The notes beneath the pieces were generated by a model. The model was not told the origin of the DNA. It ran no database searches and worked only from the letters and a program-made list of their open reading frames with translations. From Pontibacter qinzhouensis (GTDB lineage: Bacteria; Bacteroidota; Bacteroidia; Cytophagales; Hymenobacteraceae), in contig NZ_VRTY01000030.1 of assembly GCF_008017455.1 (NCBI RefSeq), positions 1 to 61,689 of the forward strand: DNA of 61,689 nt. Direction: 5' to 3'. Shown one piece after another: positions 44,084 through 51,824 of this stretch (position 1 is its first letter; each line of letters starts with the position of its first letter). A program made the position numbers and the translations under genes.

Positions 44084-45154
44084 TTATTCTGCCAGATAAT
44101 TTCCAAAGCCTACCACTACAGTGGAGAGAATTACTGTCGAGATCCCCAGGATAATGGCAAACATGGTTTTTCTGCTGGCTCCTTTCCACTCTTTTAGGTA
44201 GATACCCCACAAGTTGCTGATGATAATGATAAAGGCCATGTGAAGGGTCCAGCTGGTAAAGCCGACGCCCGACTGTGCAAAGAGGCTTTCGCCCATACCG
44301 TAAAAAAAGAACTGCAGGTACCATGTAATGCCAGCCAGAGCCGAGAAAAAGTAGTTACGGAGCAGTGGTGTCTGTTTATTTGTATAATCAGACCCGCTTT
44401 TGTTCTTGAAGTTAAGGTAAATGCACCAGATAAAGTTAGTGGTTAAGCCGCCCAGCAAAATCACTACCAGCACCGGGTTGTTTTGCCACAACGGGTCTAT
44501 ACCGGTTTCTACTGTAGCCTCTGCTATTGGTTTGCCGGTAGCATACCCAAAGGCCATAAAAGCGCTCAGAATACCGGAGAAAGTAGCCACCAGCAATCCT
44601 TTAGAGAAATTAAACTCCTTGATGCTCTCTTTTTTCTGCTCCGCAGGCATTTCCTGCTCTTTCATGGTGCCGGCCTTACCGCAAATGGCAATGCCTACCA
44701 GGCACAGGAAAACACCGAATAACGTAACCTGCCCTGACATGGTGCTGAATATCTCAGAGATCGTTTTCTCATTGCCCTGGCTGCCGAAAATCTCATAGAA
44801 AATTGGCGGGATCAGGGTGCCGAAGGCAGAGCAGTAGCCCAGTGCAATGGCCATACCCAGCGACAGACCAAGGTAACGCATTGATAACCCGAAGGTCAGC
44901 CCCCCTATGCCCCAGAGCAGGCCCATCAGGTAGGTGTAAAAAAGAGTTGAGGTTTCTGCGTTGGCCAGTATTTCAAGATAGCCCGGGGCGGTGAGCCAGG
45001 CACCCAGCGGCGGCACCAGGAGCCAGGAGAAAATGCCCCCAACAATCCAGTAACTTTCCCAGGACCATTTTTTTACTTTGTTGTAAGGGATATAAAAACT
45101 GCCAGATGCAGCACCACCTATAAAGTGGTAGAGGAGACCTAAAATAACTTGCAT
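44084..45154 (-). CDS. rhaT: L-rhamnose/proton symporter
   Basis: Imports L-rhamnose. 356 aa with about 10 membrane spans; start region QVILGLLYHFIGGAASGSFY is like E. coli RhaT (G..H.IGG..S..FY), and KVKKWSWESYWIVGGIFSWL and TFGLSMRYLGLSLGMAIALG are conserved segments. It lies upstream of rhaEW on the same strand with 388 bp between, including a terminator-like hairpin, so it may be a separate transcript of the same regulon. Confidence 0.92.
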   Translation of the reverse strand: MQVILGLLYHFIGGAASGSFYIPYNKVKKWSWESYWIVGGIFSWLLVPPLGAWLTAPGYLEILANAETSTLFYTYLMGLLWGIGGLTFGLSMRYLGLSLGMAIALGYCSAFGTLIPPIFYEIFGSQGNEKTISEIFSTMSGQVTLFGVFLCLVGIAICGKAGTMKEQEMPAEQKKESIKEFNFSKGLLVATFSGILSAFMAFGYATGKPIAEATVETGIDPLWQNNPVLVVILLGGLTTNFIWCIYLNFKNKSGSDYTNKQTPLLRNYFFSALAGITWYLQFFFYGMGESLFAQSGVGFTSWTLHMAFIIIISNLWGIYLKEWKGASRKTMFAIILGISTVILSTVVVGFGNYLAE

Positions 45155-45606
45155 GTACGTTGAGCTGGTTTATAAAATATAATTGTGTTGTTCTGGCCTT
45201 GGTCCCTGCTGGTATAAAAAGTATGTATACTCACCAGCAGCGCAAGGTTTTCGCCGACCTGCTGGGAGAGCAGGATTAAATTGCTTTTTGCAATTATACT
45301 AAAGCTATTAAACCTGCTCCTGGTAGTACAGAGCCTGAGACGCATGACTTTGGACAAAAGAAAGGGCTAAGATAAATTCTTTTTTTATAGAATTCAGCTC
45401 AGCCTTCTTCTATGATAATTATGTATTATGAAATGCTAAAATATTATAACGCGAAATTGGCACCTTTTTAAGTGATGTTTAGTTTTCTGCCTCTTGCTCA
45501 TCTTTGGTATTTATCCAGAAAGGAGCCGTCAGGAACCACCGCCAGGGCCAGGCTAATGTAAGAAATTAGTTTTAATATAATATGCATGATGCGTAAGGTT
45601 AAGAAG
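45155..45606. other. Gene-free interval between rhaT and a small membrane gene
   Basis: 452 bp, AT-rich. This is the 5' region of rhaT (- strand); no clear promoter match, RNA or repeat seen. Confidence 0.6.
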
Positions 45607-45882
45607 TTAAACGAAACCGGCGACCGCAACCTGATCTGGCTGCCATATGGCCTTCTTCTGATAAGGCTTGCTTACAACAATATAAAGCGCAGCCGCAATA
45701 AAACAGCCCGGCAGACCCAGGAAGAAAACATCGATATACTGGAAGAAGTTAAGCGACAGGCACACCGCAAAGATGCCCAACCAGATTACAGCAGCGGCTA
45801 TGTTAAAATACGTTTTGGTTACTATATGCTCCTGCTCGTACCCATTTATAACATCCAGTTGGTTGGCAAGGGTTTTCTTCAT
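45607..45882 (-). CDS. Small two-span membrane protein, 91 aa
   Basis: Hydrophilic N-terminus (MKKTLANQLDVINGYEQEHI), then two hydrophobic segments (YFNIAAAVIWLGIFAVCLSL and VFFLGLPGCFIAAALYIVVS) and a short basic end. No family recognised. The plus strand has a longer open frame over the same bases, but the - strand frame has the composition of a membrane protein and a compact end. Isolated, so function is not assigned. Confidence 0.6.
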   Translation of the reverse strand: MKKTLANQLDVINGYEQEHIVTKTYFNIAAAVIWLGIFAVCLSLNFFQYIDVFFLGLPGCFIAAALYIVVSKPYQKKAIWQPDQVAVAGFV

Positions 45883-46210
45883 TTTGTATCCGGCTAAAGG
45901 TTATTTTATGTGTAGATAAACCTGAAGTATAAAGAACCAAATATGCTATTAGGCCTAAAACTAATGGTAGTTAAAAATAGTAATACAGTAAGCTCTCAAA
46001 AGAAAGGTAATTGCAGTATTCATTGTCTTAGAAAAACAGCAGTATCGGTTCAAATTTAAAAATAGGAAGGAAATTAAAGCTATGTATCCAGTGGTGTCCT
46101 GTATGGGAAAGCTTTTTAGAGAAGAGTTGTCGCAAAACAGGCTACAGCAACCTTACAGATTGGTTTAGCTGATCTGGTATATAAAGTGTGCTAACCAACA
46201 GCTTATACCC

Positions 46211-46270
46211 AAAGCCTTAGACCTAAAAACCCAAAAGAACCTCCGGAAGGCCAAAAGCATTAGAATAATT
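46211..46270 (+). repeat. Family A repeat, copy 13
   Basis: Degenerate start (AAGCCTTAGACC in place of ACCCTTGACC), core GAACCTCCGGAAGGCC, ends ATTAGAATAATT. Next to the gene relic. Confidence 0.8.
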
Positions 46271-46284
46271 GCGATCTTTTAGGA

Positions 46285-46460
46285 GGTTCTTCTTCGATGC
46301 CAGCGCCGGGAGGAGGCGTATTGCAGAGCAGAGGCAGAAACATTGTTGTGTCCTGTTGGAGCAGTAGGTTATGACCTGTTTTAAGTTCGTGCAGCATGCC
46401 AATTCATACGGTCGCTCAAAAATATTGTACCTGCAAGTCTTGGAGGCCAATGGGTAATTT
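46285..46460 (-). pseudogene. Relic of the 3' end of a prolyl oligopeptidase gene
   Basis: Read on the - strand, one frame gives GLQDLQVQYF then a stop, and a few codons later HELKTGHNLLL, against GLHDSQVQYF and RELKTDNNILLL of the intact enzyme encoded at 47954-50158; a second frame gives ALQYA against ALQYA near its C-terminus. The match is shifted in frame and has at least two stops, so it is a decayed copy of about the last 60 codons. It lies 1.5 kb beyond the intact gene's 3' end, in the same orientation. Confidence 0.85.
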
Positions 46461-46516
46461 CGGGTGTACGATAAAGTGCACAAAGTCATATTGACATTGC
46501 CCCATGGTTCGGGAGC

Positions 46517-46556
46517 AATTATTCAAATGAAAAAGCCCTTCCGAAGGCTTTTTTAG
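46517..46556 (-). repeat. Family A repeat, copy 14 (truncated)
   Basis: On the + strand AATTATTCAAATGAAAAA then CCCTTCCGAAGGCTTTTTT; the CAAGGGT end is missing. The core retains a perfect stem and T run. Confidence 0.8.
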
Positions 46557-46697
46557 ATGTTAGATATTAGAATCTTATAGTCCTTACACCAAGAATTCAC
46601 AGGATGTATGGATTCTCAGGATTGTCGTAGCATAAGATGTAACGCAGCCTTCAATAATTTCTAATATTTAATTTGGCGAAGCTCCCAAGCAATTTAT

Positions 46698-47519
46698 TTA
46701 TGATGGAATAACTGTAAGCGGCGTAGCGCCATCAAACACGAGTTCATTAATTAAAAACTTCCTGAAAAGCTTGTCGGTAAGCGAGCGGGAGCCTTTCTGA
46801 ACAACCAACATAGCGTCGTTGTTCTGCTTCACGTAATTTTTAATTTCATCGAAAGTATTTTCGCCTTTAAATATTTGGAAGGAAGAGGGAATGTGCCCCT
46901 CATAATTATTTCTCAGCCTGGTCAGGTAGGTAATGCTTTCTTCCTCTATGTCTTTTGAAGCTACCACAGATATAAATTCTACCTGCGTTATACTGTCTTT
47001 AAATGTGGACAGAAAACTATTAAAGGCTATCACATTAAGAGGGTATCGGTAACTCAAGGCAACGATCAGTTTTTTCGGAACAAGGGTGCTTGTTTGTTGA
47101 GGGACCGTAATTATAGGGCAATTTAGTTCTTCAATAAGTTGGATGGCAGTACTGCCAATAAAGATTTGCTTTAAAAGGCCTGTTCCTTTTAGCCCAACCA
47201 GAACAAGGTCGTTAGAGTCTGGCGTATGTAATTCTGACAAAGAAAGCAGCAAACTTTTTTCAGAAACCAGGTACGTTATATTTGCTGGTGTCGAGATTGC
47301 TTCCTGAGCCAGCTTTGTAAGGTTAGTTAGTGCTTCTTCTTTCTCTATGGCGTTTATTTGTTGCCTGCTTTCACTGTCAGTAAAAGCAGGTATTAAGCCG
47401 GGCACTTGGTGTACTAACAAAAGGTCTGCCTGTATCATCTTACTCCATTTGCCGGCAAGTTTTAAAAGCGTTTGTGAGTAAGGCGAAAAATCAATCAGTA
47501 CGATTAATCTTGTTCTCAT
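46698..47519 (-). CDS. Universal stress protein, two-domain (UspA family)
   Basis: 273 aa, two tandem Usp folds. First: RLIVLIDFSPYSQTLLKLA at the start and GLKGTGLLKQIFIGSTAIQL (G-2x-G-9x-G(S/T) like ATP-binding loop) near residue 115. Second: from about residue 155 (KKLIVALSYRYPLNVIAF), with a weaker loop. Likely a cytosolic stress-response protein, possibly ATP-binding. ATG at 47519 (MRTRLIVLIDFS) is preferred over an upstream in-frame ATG at 47558. No operon partners. Confidence 0.88.
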   Translation of the reverse strand: MRTRLIVLIDFSPYSQTLLKLAGKWSKMIQADLLLVHQVPGLIPAFTDSESRQQINAIEKEEALTNLTKLAQEAISTPANITYLVSEKSLLLSLSELHTPDSNDLVLVGLKGTGLLKQIFIGSTAIQLIEELNCPIITVPQQTSTLVPKKLIVALSYRYPLNVIAFNSFLSTFKDSITQVEFISVVASKDIEEESITYLTRLRNNYEGHIPSSFQIFKGENTFDEIKNYVKQNNDAMLVVQKGSRSLTDKLFRKFLINELVFDGATPLTVIPS

Positions 47520-47625
47520 GCGTCTTCTTTTTAAATGGTTGGACCTGATCTGATGCACGTCTTGCTGGCTTTTATGCCGTTGTGCAGAGCTGTCGTTTTG
47601 ATCCGCGGCACAGATGCCCGGTATA

Positions 47626-47661
47626 GTGCGGCTGGTTTGCCGGCTGGCAAACCAGCCGCAC
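47626..47661. repeat. Perfect 16-bp palindrome (REP-like)
   Basis: GTGCGGCTGGTTTGCC-GGCT-GGCAAACCAGCCGCAC. No T run, so less likely a terminator; in the 434-bp gap between usp and the peptidase. Confidence 0.85.
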
Positions 47662-47862
47662 TTCTTGTAAAGATATTGAAAACTATAAGAATGTCAATTC
47701 CGAAACAGGCTAAACGAGTTTACATTTTACCAGGTTTTAAGATAAGGCTTAAAGCTGAAACCTGGAAAGGAAGCAGCGCTATACAGTTGTAATTTATCTT
47801 ATTAGGCAGCTGCTGAGCTTTAGCTTCAATGTTTCATAGTCTGAAATCAACAATTCGACACG

Positions 47863-47917
47863 CAAACTAGTCAGATGAAAAATGCTTCCGGAAGGCTATT
47901 TTCATCTGACTAGTTTG
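47863..47917. repeat. 55-bp near-perfect palindrome, family A-like
   Basis: CAAACTAGTCAGATGAAAA is matched by its complement at the other end; centre GCTTCCGGAAGGC. Looks like two family A half-ends around one core. It lies 37 bp past the stop of the peptidase gene and may serve as its terminator. Confidence 0.85.
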
Positions 47918-47953
47918 AGGTCAGGATAATCGAATGAATTCTTTAACCAGGAG

Positions 47954-50158
47954 TTATAAATCCTCTACGCCGGCAAGCGTCAGGAAGAAGGCGTATTGCA
48001 GGGCTGTTTCTTTATAAGGTCTGAAACGGCCGGAAGCACCGCCATGGCCTGCCTCCATGTTGGTGTGGAGCAGCAGGATGTTGTTATCTGTTTTGAGTTC
48101 GCGCAGCTTGGCTACCCACTTGGCCGGCTCAAAGTATTGCACCTGCGAGTCGTGGAGGCCGGTGGTGACGAGCATGTTCGGGTATTCTTTGGCTTCTACG
48201 TTGTCGTAAGGCGAGTAAGACAGCATGTAGTCGTAGTACTTTTTATCGGCGGGGTTGCCCCACTCATCAAACTCACCGGTTGTGAGCGGAATGCTGGTGT
48301 CGAGCATGGTGGTTACCACATCTACAAACGGAACAGCGGCATGTACACCTTTATATAAATCTGGGCGCATATTTACCACAGCACCCATCAGCAGGCCTCC
48401 GGCACTACCACCTTGCGCAAAGAGCTTGTTTGTGTTGGTGTATTTCTGCTCGATCAGGTACTCAGAACAATCTACAAAGTCGGTAAAGGTGTTTTTCTTT
48501 TTGAGCAATTTACCATCTTCGTACCACTGGCGCCCCATTTCCTGCCCACCCCGAATGTGCGCAATGGCATATACAAAGCCCCGGTCGAGCAGGCTCAGGC
48601 GGGTGGCGTTAAAGCTGGGGTTCATAGTAATGCCGTAGGAGCCATAGGCGTAGAGCAGCGTCGGGTTGTTGCCATCGAGCTTCAGGCCTTTGCGGTATAC
48701 CAGCGAAATCGGAACTTTGGTGCCGTCTTTGGCAGTGGCATAAATGCGTTTGGCTTCGTAGTTCTCCTTATTAAAATCGCCGACCACTACCTGTTCTTTC
48801 AGCAGCGTTTTCTTTTTCGTCTGCATATTAATGTCGTAGGTAGAGTTGGGCGTAGTAAGGGAACTGTAGCCGTAGCGTAGCACCTGGCTGTCGAACTCTG
48901 GGTTCATGCTGATGTTGGCCGTATAAGTTTCTTCCCCGAAATCTACATAATAATCGGTTTTGGGATCGTTCCATTTTTTAATGCGTAGCTGCGTGAGGCC
49001 ATTTTTGCGCTCCTGCAGCACCAGGTACTCCTTAAAAATCTCTGTTTCTTCCAAGAAAACATCGGCACGGTGTGGTATCACATCTTTCCAGTTGGCTTTG
49101 CCGGTGTTGGTTACTGGCGTCTGCACCAGCTTAAAATTGGTAGCACCATCTTTGTTTGTTCTGATGTAGAAGTTGTTGCCGAAGTGGTCTACGCTGTACT
49201 CCAGGCCGCGCTCCCTTGGCTGAATAACTTTAAACGAGCTGTTGGGTTTAGCGGCATCCACAAAACGGAACTCCTGCGCCATGGTGCTGCTGCTGCCGAT
49301 GATGATGTACTTCTCCGATTTGGTTTTATATACAAAGGTGCCGTAGGTTTCGTCGGCCTCGTGATACACTTCTTTGTCCTGGGAGCTGGGGGTGCCCAGG
49401 GTGTGGCTGAAAATCTTGAAAGAGCGCAGGGCCGCATCTTTCATGGTATAAAAGATCGTTTTGTTGTCGTTGGCCCACACAGCGCTGCCAGTGGTGTTGG
49501 GTATGCGGTCGGGGAGCAGCTGGCCGGTGCTGAGGTCTTTTATCCGTAGCGTGTATTGGCGGCGGCTCACGGTGTCTTCGCCAAAAGCCAGCAGGCGGTT
49601 GTCGGGGCTAACGCTCATGCCTGCCGCTGCATAGTAGCTGTTGCCTTCGGCACGTTCGTTGGCGTTTAGCGTTATCTCCTCGCTGGCGCTCAAAGCTCCT
49701 TTTTTGCGGGCATAAATCGGATACTCCTTACCGGCTTCGTAGCGGGTATAATAAAAGTAGCCGTTGCGCTTGTACGGCACCGACTCATCGGTCTGCTTTA
49801 TACGGGCCACAATTTCGTCGAACAGCTTTTGCTGCAGCGCCTCGGTGTGCGCCATTATCTTTTTGGTGTAGTCGTTCTCTTCATTCAGATAATCAATTAC
49901 ATCGGGGTTCTCGCGCTCATTCAGCCAGTAATAATTATCGGTGCGGGTATGGCCGTGGGTGGTAAGCGTTTTAGGCTTCTTATCGGCAGTAGGCGGTTGA
50001 GGTGCCTGCGAGGTTGCTTGTGCCGTGGCAGTCTGTTCTGCGGTTGCTGTGGTGGTAGTGTCGCCGGAACTATTGCTGGTGGAGCAGCCGGAGCTACCCA
50101 TGAGGCAGGCAGATAAGAGGGCTGTAGCGCCAGCCAGTGGTAAGTTAATTTTACTCAT
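47954..50158 (-). CDS. Prolyl oligopeptidase (S9A), exported lipoprotein
   Basis: Serine peptidase that cuts short peptides after proline or basic residues. 734 aa with a lipoprotein-type signal (Cys18 or Cys25 as lipid site) and a Thr/Ser-rich linker. Seven-bladed propeller from about residue 75 to 440, then the alpha/beta hydrolase domain with the nucleophile in FAQGGSAGGLLMGAV, and EAGHGG (catalytic His) near the end. PtrB versus prolyl oligopeptidase specificity is not settled. Upstream 562 bp hold repeats; it is on the strand opposite to the Sus pair. Confidence 0.92.
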   Translation of the reverse strand: MSKINLPLAGATALLSACLMGSSGCSTSNSSGDTTTTATAEQTATAQATSQAPQPPTADKKPKTLTTHGHTRTDNYYWLNERENPDVIDYLNEENDYTKKIMAHTEALQQKLFDEIVARIKQTDESVPYKRNGYFYYTRYEAGKEYPIYARKKGALSASEEITLNANERAEGNSYYAAAGMSVSPDNRLLAFGEDTVSRRQYTLRIKDLSTGQLLPDRIPNTTGSAVWANDNKTIFYTMKDAALRSFKIFSHTLGTPSSQDKEVYHEADETYGTFVYKTKSEKYIIIGSSSTMAQEFRFVDAAKPNSSFKVIQPRERGLEYSVDHFGNNFYIRTNKDGATNFKLVQTPVTNTGKANWKDVIPHRADVFLEETEIFKEYLVLQERKNGLTQLRIKKWNDPKTDYYVDFGEETYTANISMNPEFDSQVLRYGYSSLTTPNSTYDINMQTKKKTLLKEQVVVGDFNKENYEAKRIYATAKDGTKVPISLVYRKGLKLDGNNPTLLYAYGSYGITMNPSFNATRLSLLDRGFVYAIAHIRGGQEMGRQWYEDGKLLKKKNTFTDFVDCSEYLIEQKYTNTNKLFAQGGSAGGLLMGAVVNMRPDLYKGVHAAVPFVDVVTTMLDTSIPLTTGEFDEWGNPADKKYYDYMLSYSPYDNVEAKEYPNMLVTTGLHDSQVQYFEPAKWVAKLRELKTDNNILLLHTNMEAGHGGASGRFRPYKETALQYAFFLTLAGVEDL

Positions 50159-50250
50159 AGATGTAGATTTGGAATGGATGTAGTTTAGTAGAAGATAAAT
50201 TTAGCCAAAATTGTGCGGTAGCCAAACAAGTTTTGTCTCTCATGCACTAT

Positions 50251-50415
50251 CCCACTTTTGTCATCCTGGAAGGGTCTTGTGGGCGAGATCCAGAAGCAAT
50301 GGCTCTTGGCTTTGCAGTCTAAGTTCACATAGCGGCTGTTCTTTCTTCGATAGCAGCAGGTTACTATTTCATTGCCTAAGTCTTTGTTCTTTTTGTCTTG
50401 ATACAAAAAGAACCA
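50251..50415 (+). repeat. Family B repeat, copy 1 (about 165 bp)
   Basis: Begins CCCACTTTTGTCATCCTGGA, contains GGTCTTGTGGGCGAGATCC and TCTAAGTTCACATAGCGGCT, ends TCTTTGTTCTTTTTGTCTTG ATACAAAAAG. The copy at 61461-61620 shares the same order of blocks. No open frame seen. Confidence 0.85.
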
Positions 50416-50597
50416 AAAAAATCAAGAAAATAAAAATCGAGAACCCCTTCCCCCACTCGCTGAACGCTCAAACAGTTTATTTTCATTTTGTGCACCTGGC
50501 TAAGGTGTTAAACGTGTAGCTACTTGCCGAAATAAATTTGGGTTAAATATACAGCGTTTGCTTAGTAATGTAAGCTTAGGTAAGTAGTTAACTTTAT

Positions 50598-50653
50598 AAT
50601 TATCCTAATGAAAACAGCCTTCCAAAGCTTTTTAGCCAATTTCATGTCAAGGC
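50598..50653 (-). repeat. Family A repeat, copy 15
   Basis: On the + strand AATTATCCTAATGAAAA to ATGTCAAGGCC; core CCTTCCAAAGCTTTTT. 68 bp from the AraC gene's stop; the terminal block is partly degenerate. Confidence 0.85.
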
Positions 50654-50720
50654 CTTACTGGTATTCCCTCATCCCAAAATCTTTAAATTTACAATCAGTA
50701 AATTTACCAAATCCAAAACC

Positions 50721-51740
50721 TTACATCTTCAGCTTGTTTGGCGGAAAACCGAAATGCTTTTTAAAGGCGGTGGTAAAGTGAGTGGCGTGTTTGTAACCCA
50801 TTTGGCGGGCAATTTCGGCAATCTTGGTTTCGCGCAGCAGCAGTAACTCCCGCGACTGCTCCATTTTGTAGTTGTGCAGGTAACCAAATACAGTGCTGCC
50901 AAAAACTTCCTTAAAATGCTTTTTCAGGTTATACTCGTTCGTGCCTACCTGGTGGGCCAGGTCTTTAAGGGTAATAGACGAGTGGAGGTTTGTCAGTATA
51001 ATATCTTTTACCTGCTGCATTTTCTCTACATCGTCTGCTTTCAGGCTTTTGTGTTCGGCCTGTGTTGGCTGTTGCCCGTGCTGGTCGAGTTGCAGCGCCA
51101 GCAGTTCTACCACCTTAGCCTCTGCAAACAGGCATTTGCAGTGCCCGCTAAACTGGCAGTTCAAAATCTCGAATAGCAGCGAAATAAGGCGGGGAGTAAG
51201 TGGCAGGTTGCTGCTGCTTAGCTGAGCATGCTTGTTGGTTGCCATAGCGTGCTGGAAGCTGGCATACAGCGGGTGGCTGGCAGGCAGGTACCGGAAAAAA
51301 CTTTCTGGGCTGATAAAAATATCGAAGAACTCGGTCTCTGCTTCGGGCTGCCACTCTACCTGCAGGTGTTGCTGGGGTAGCAGGTACAGGTTATGCTGGT
51401 GTGCCTTTTGTTTGGCAAGCGGTTTTGTGGCACCAGGCACCGTATAGCTACGCTTGTTCTGCACAGAAAAAGCCATGTAAACACAAGGAGCATCCTGCGC
51501 CAGCACCAGCCTTGTTGGCGAAGAGAAGCAGCCAGCGGTATGCCGAAAGTAAATTCCTCTGGAGGCGTATTCGTACAGGCGGCCACCTTCAGAGAGCCGG
51601 AAACTCCTTTTTAGGCATTCATCGCCTTTGATACTGAATAACTTATCGAGGTGCCAGATGTCCTGCTGCTCTTCCGGAGTAAGAGCACACGCTTCTGAAA
51701 ATTCTCCCTTAAACGTTATATTTTCTCCTTTGTGCGTCAT
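50721..51740 (-). CDS. AraC-family regulator (PchR-like), divergent from susC
   Basis: 339 aa. N-terminal half is an effector or partner domain without a clear cupin motif; the C-terminal ~100 residues hold two helix-turn-helix motifs (ITLKDLAHQVGTNEYNLKKHFKEVFG and KIAEIARQMGYKHATHFTTAFKK). PchR-type proteins of this shape regulate TonB-dependent uptake genes. Its start is 84 bp from the susC start, and the susC promoter lies between them, so it probably controls the SusC/SusD genes. Effector unknown. Confidence 0.85.
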   Translation of the reverse strand: MTHKGENITFKGEFSEACALTPEEQQDIWHLDKLFSIKGDECLKRSFRLSEGGRLYEYASRGIYFRHTAGCFSSPTRLVLAQDAPCVYMAFSVQNKRSYTVPGATKPLAKQKAHQHNLYLLPQQHLQVEWQPEAETEFFDIFISPESFFRYLPASHPLYASFQHAMATNKHAQLSSSNLPLTPRLISLLFEILNCQFSGHCKCLFAEAKVVELLALQLDQHGQQPTQAEHKSLKADDVEKMQQVKDIILTNLHSSITLKDLAHQVGTNEYNLKKHFKEVFGSTVFGYLHNYKMEQSRELLLLRETKIAEIARQMGYKHATHFTTAFKKHFGFPPNKLKM

Positions 51741-51769
51741 TGTTATATCCGAGCAGGACTATATCTTTG
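51740..51769 (+). promoter_or_regulatory. susC promoter
   Basis: TTG (51740-51742), 19 bp, TATCTTTG (51762-51769). Full Bacteroidota-type match 55 bp before the susC start. Confidence 0.78.
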
Positions 51770-51824
51770 CCAAAGTTAAATTATTTAGACTAATTTTAAA
51801 TAGTAATATAAAACTTCTTTAAAA

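Larger units (their letters stand above)
45883..46697. other. Gene-poor 815-bp region with repeats and a gene relic
   Basis: Holds family A copies 13 and 14 (46211-46270, 46517-46556) and, between them, a relic of the prolyl oligopeptidase gene (about 46285-46460). Nothing else recognised. Confidence 0.8.

Noticed and set aside
45586..45897. 103-aa open frame on + strand
   Set aside because: Antisense to the two-span membrane protein, which has the better composition; the + frame is mostly basic residues without structure.
46223..46489. 88-aa open frame on - strand
   Set aside because: Covers the prolyl oligopeptidase relic in a different frame and a repeat; Cys-rich and unlike a protein.
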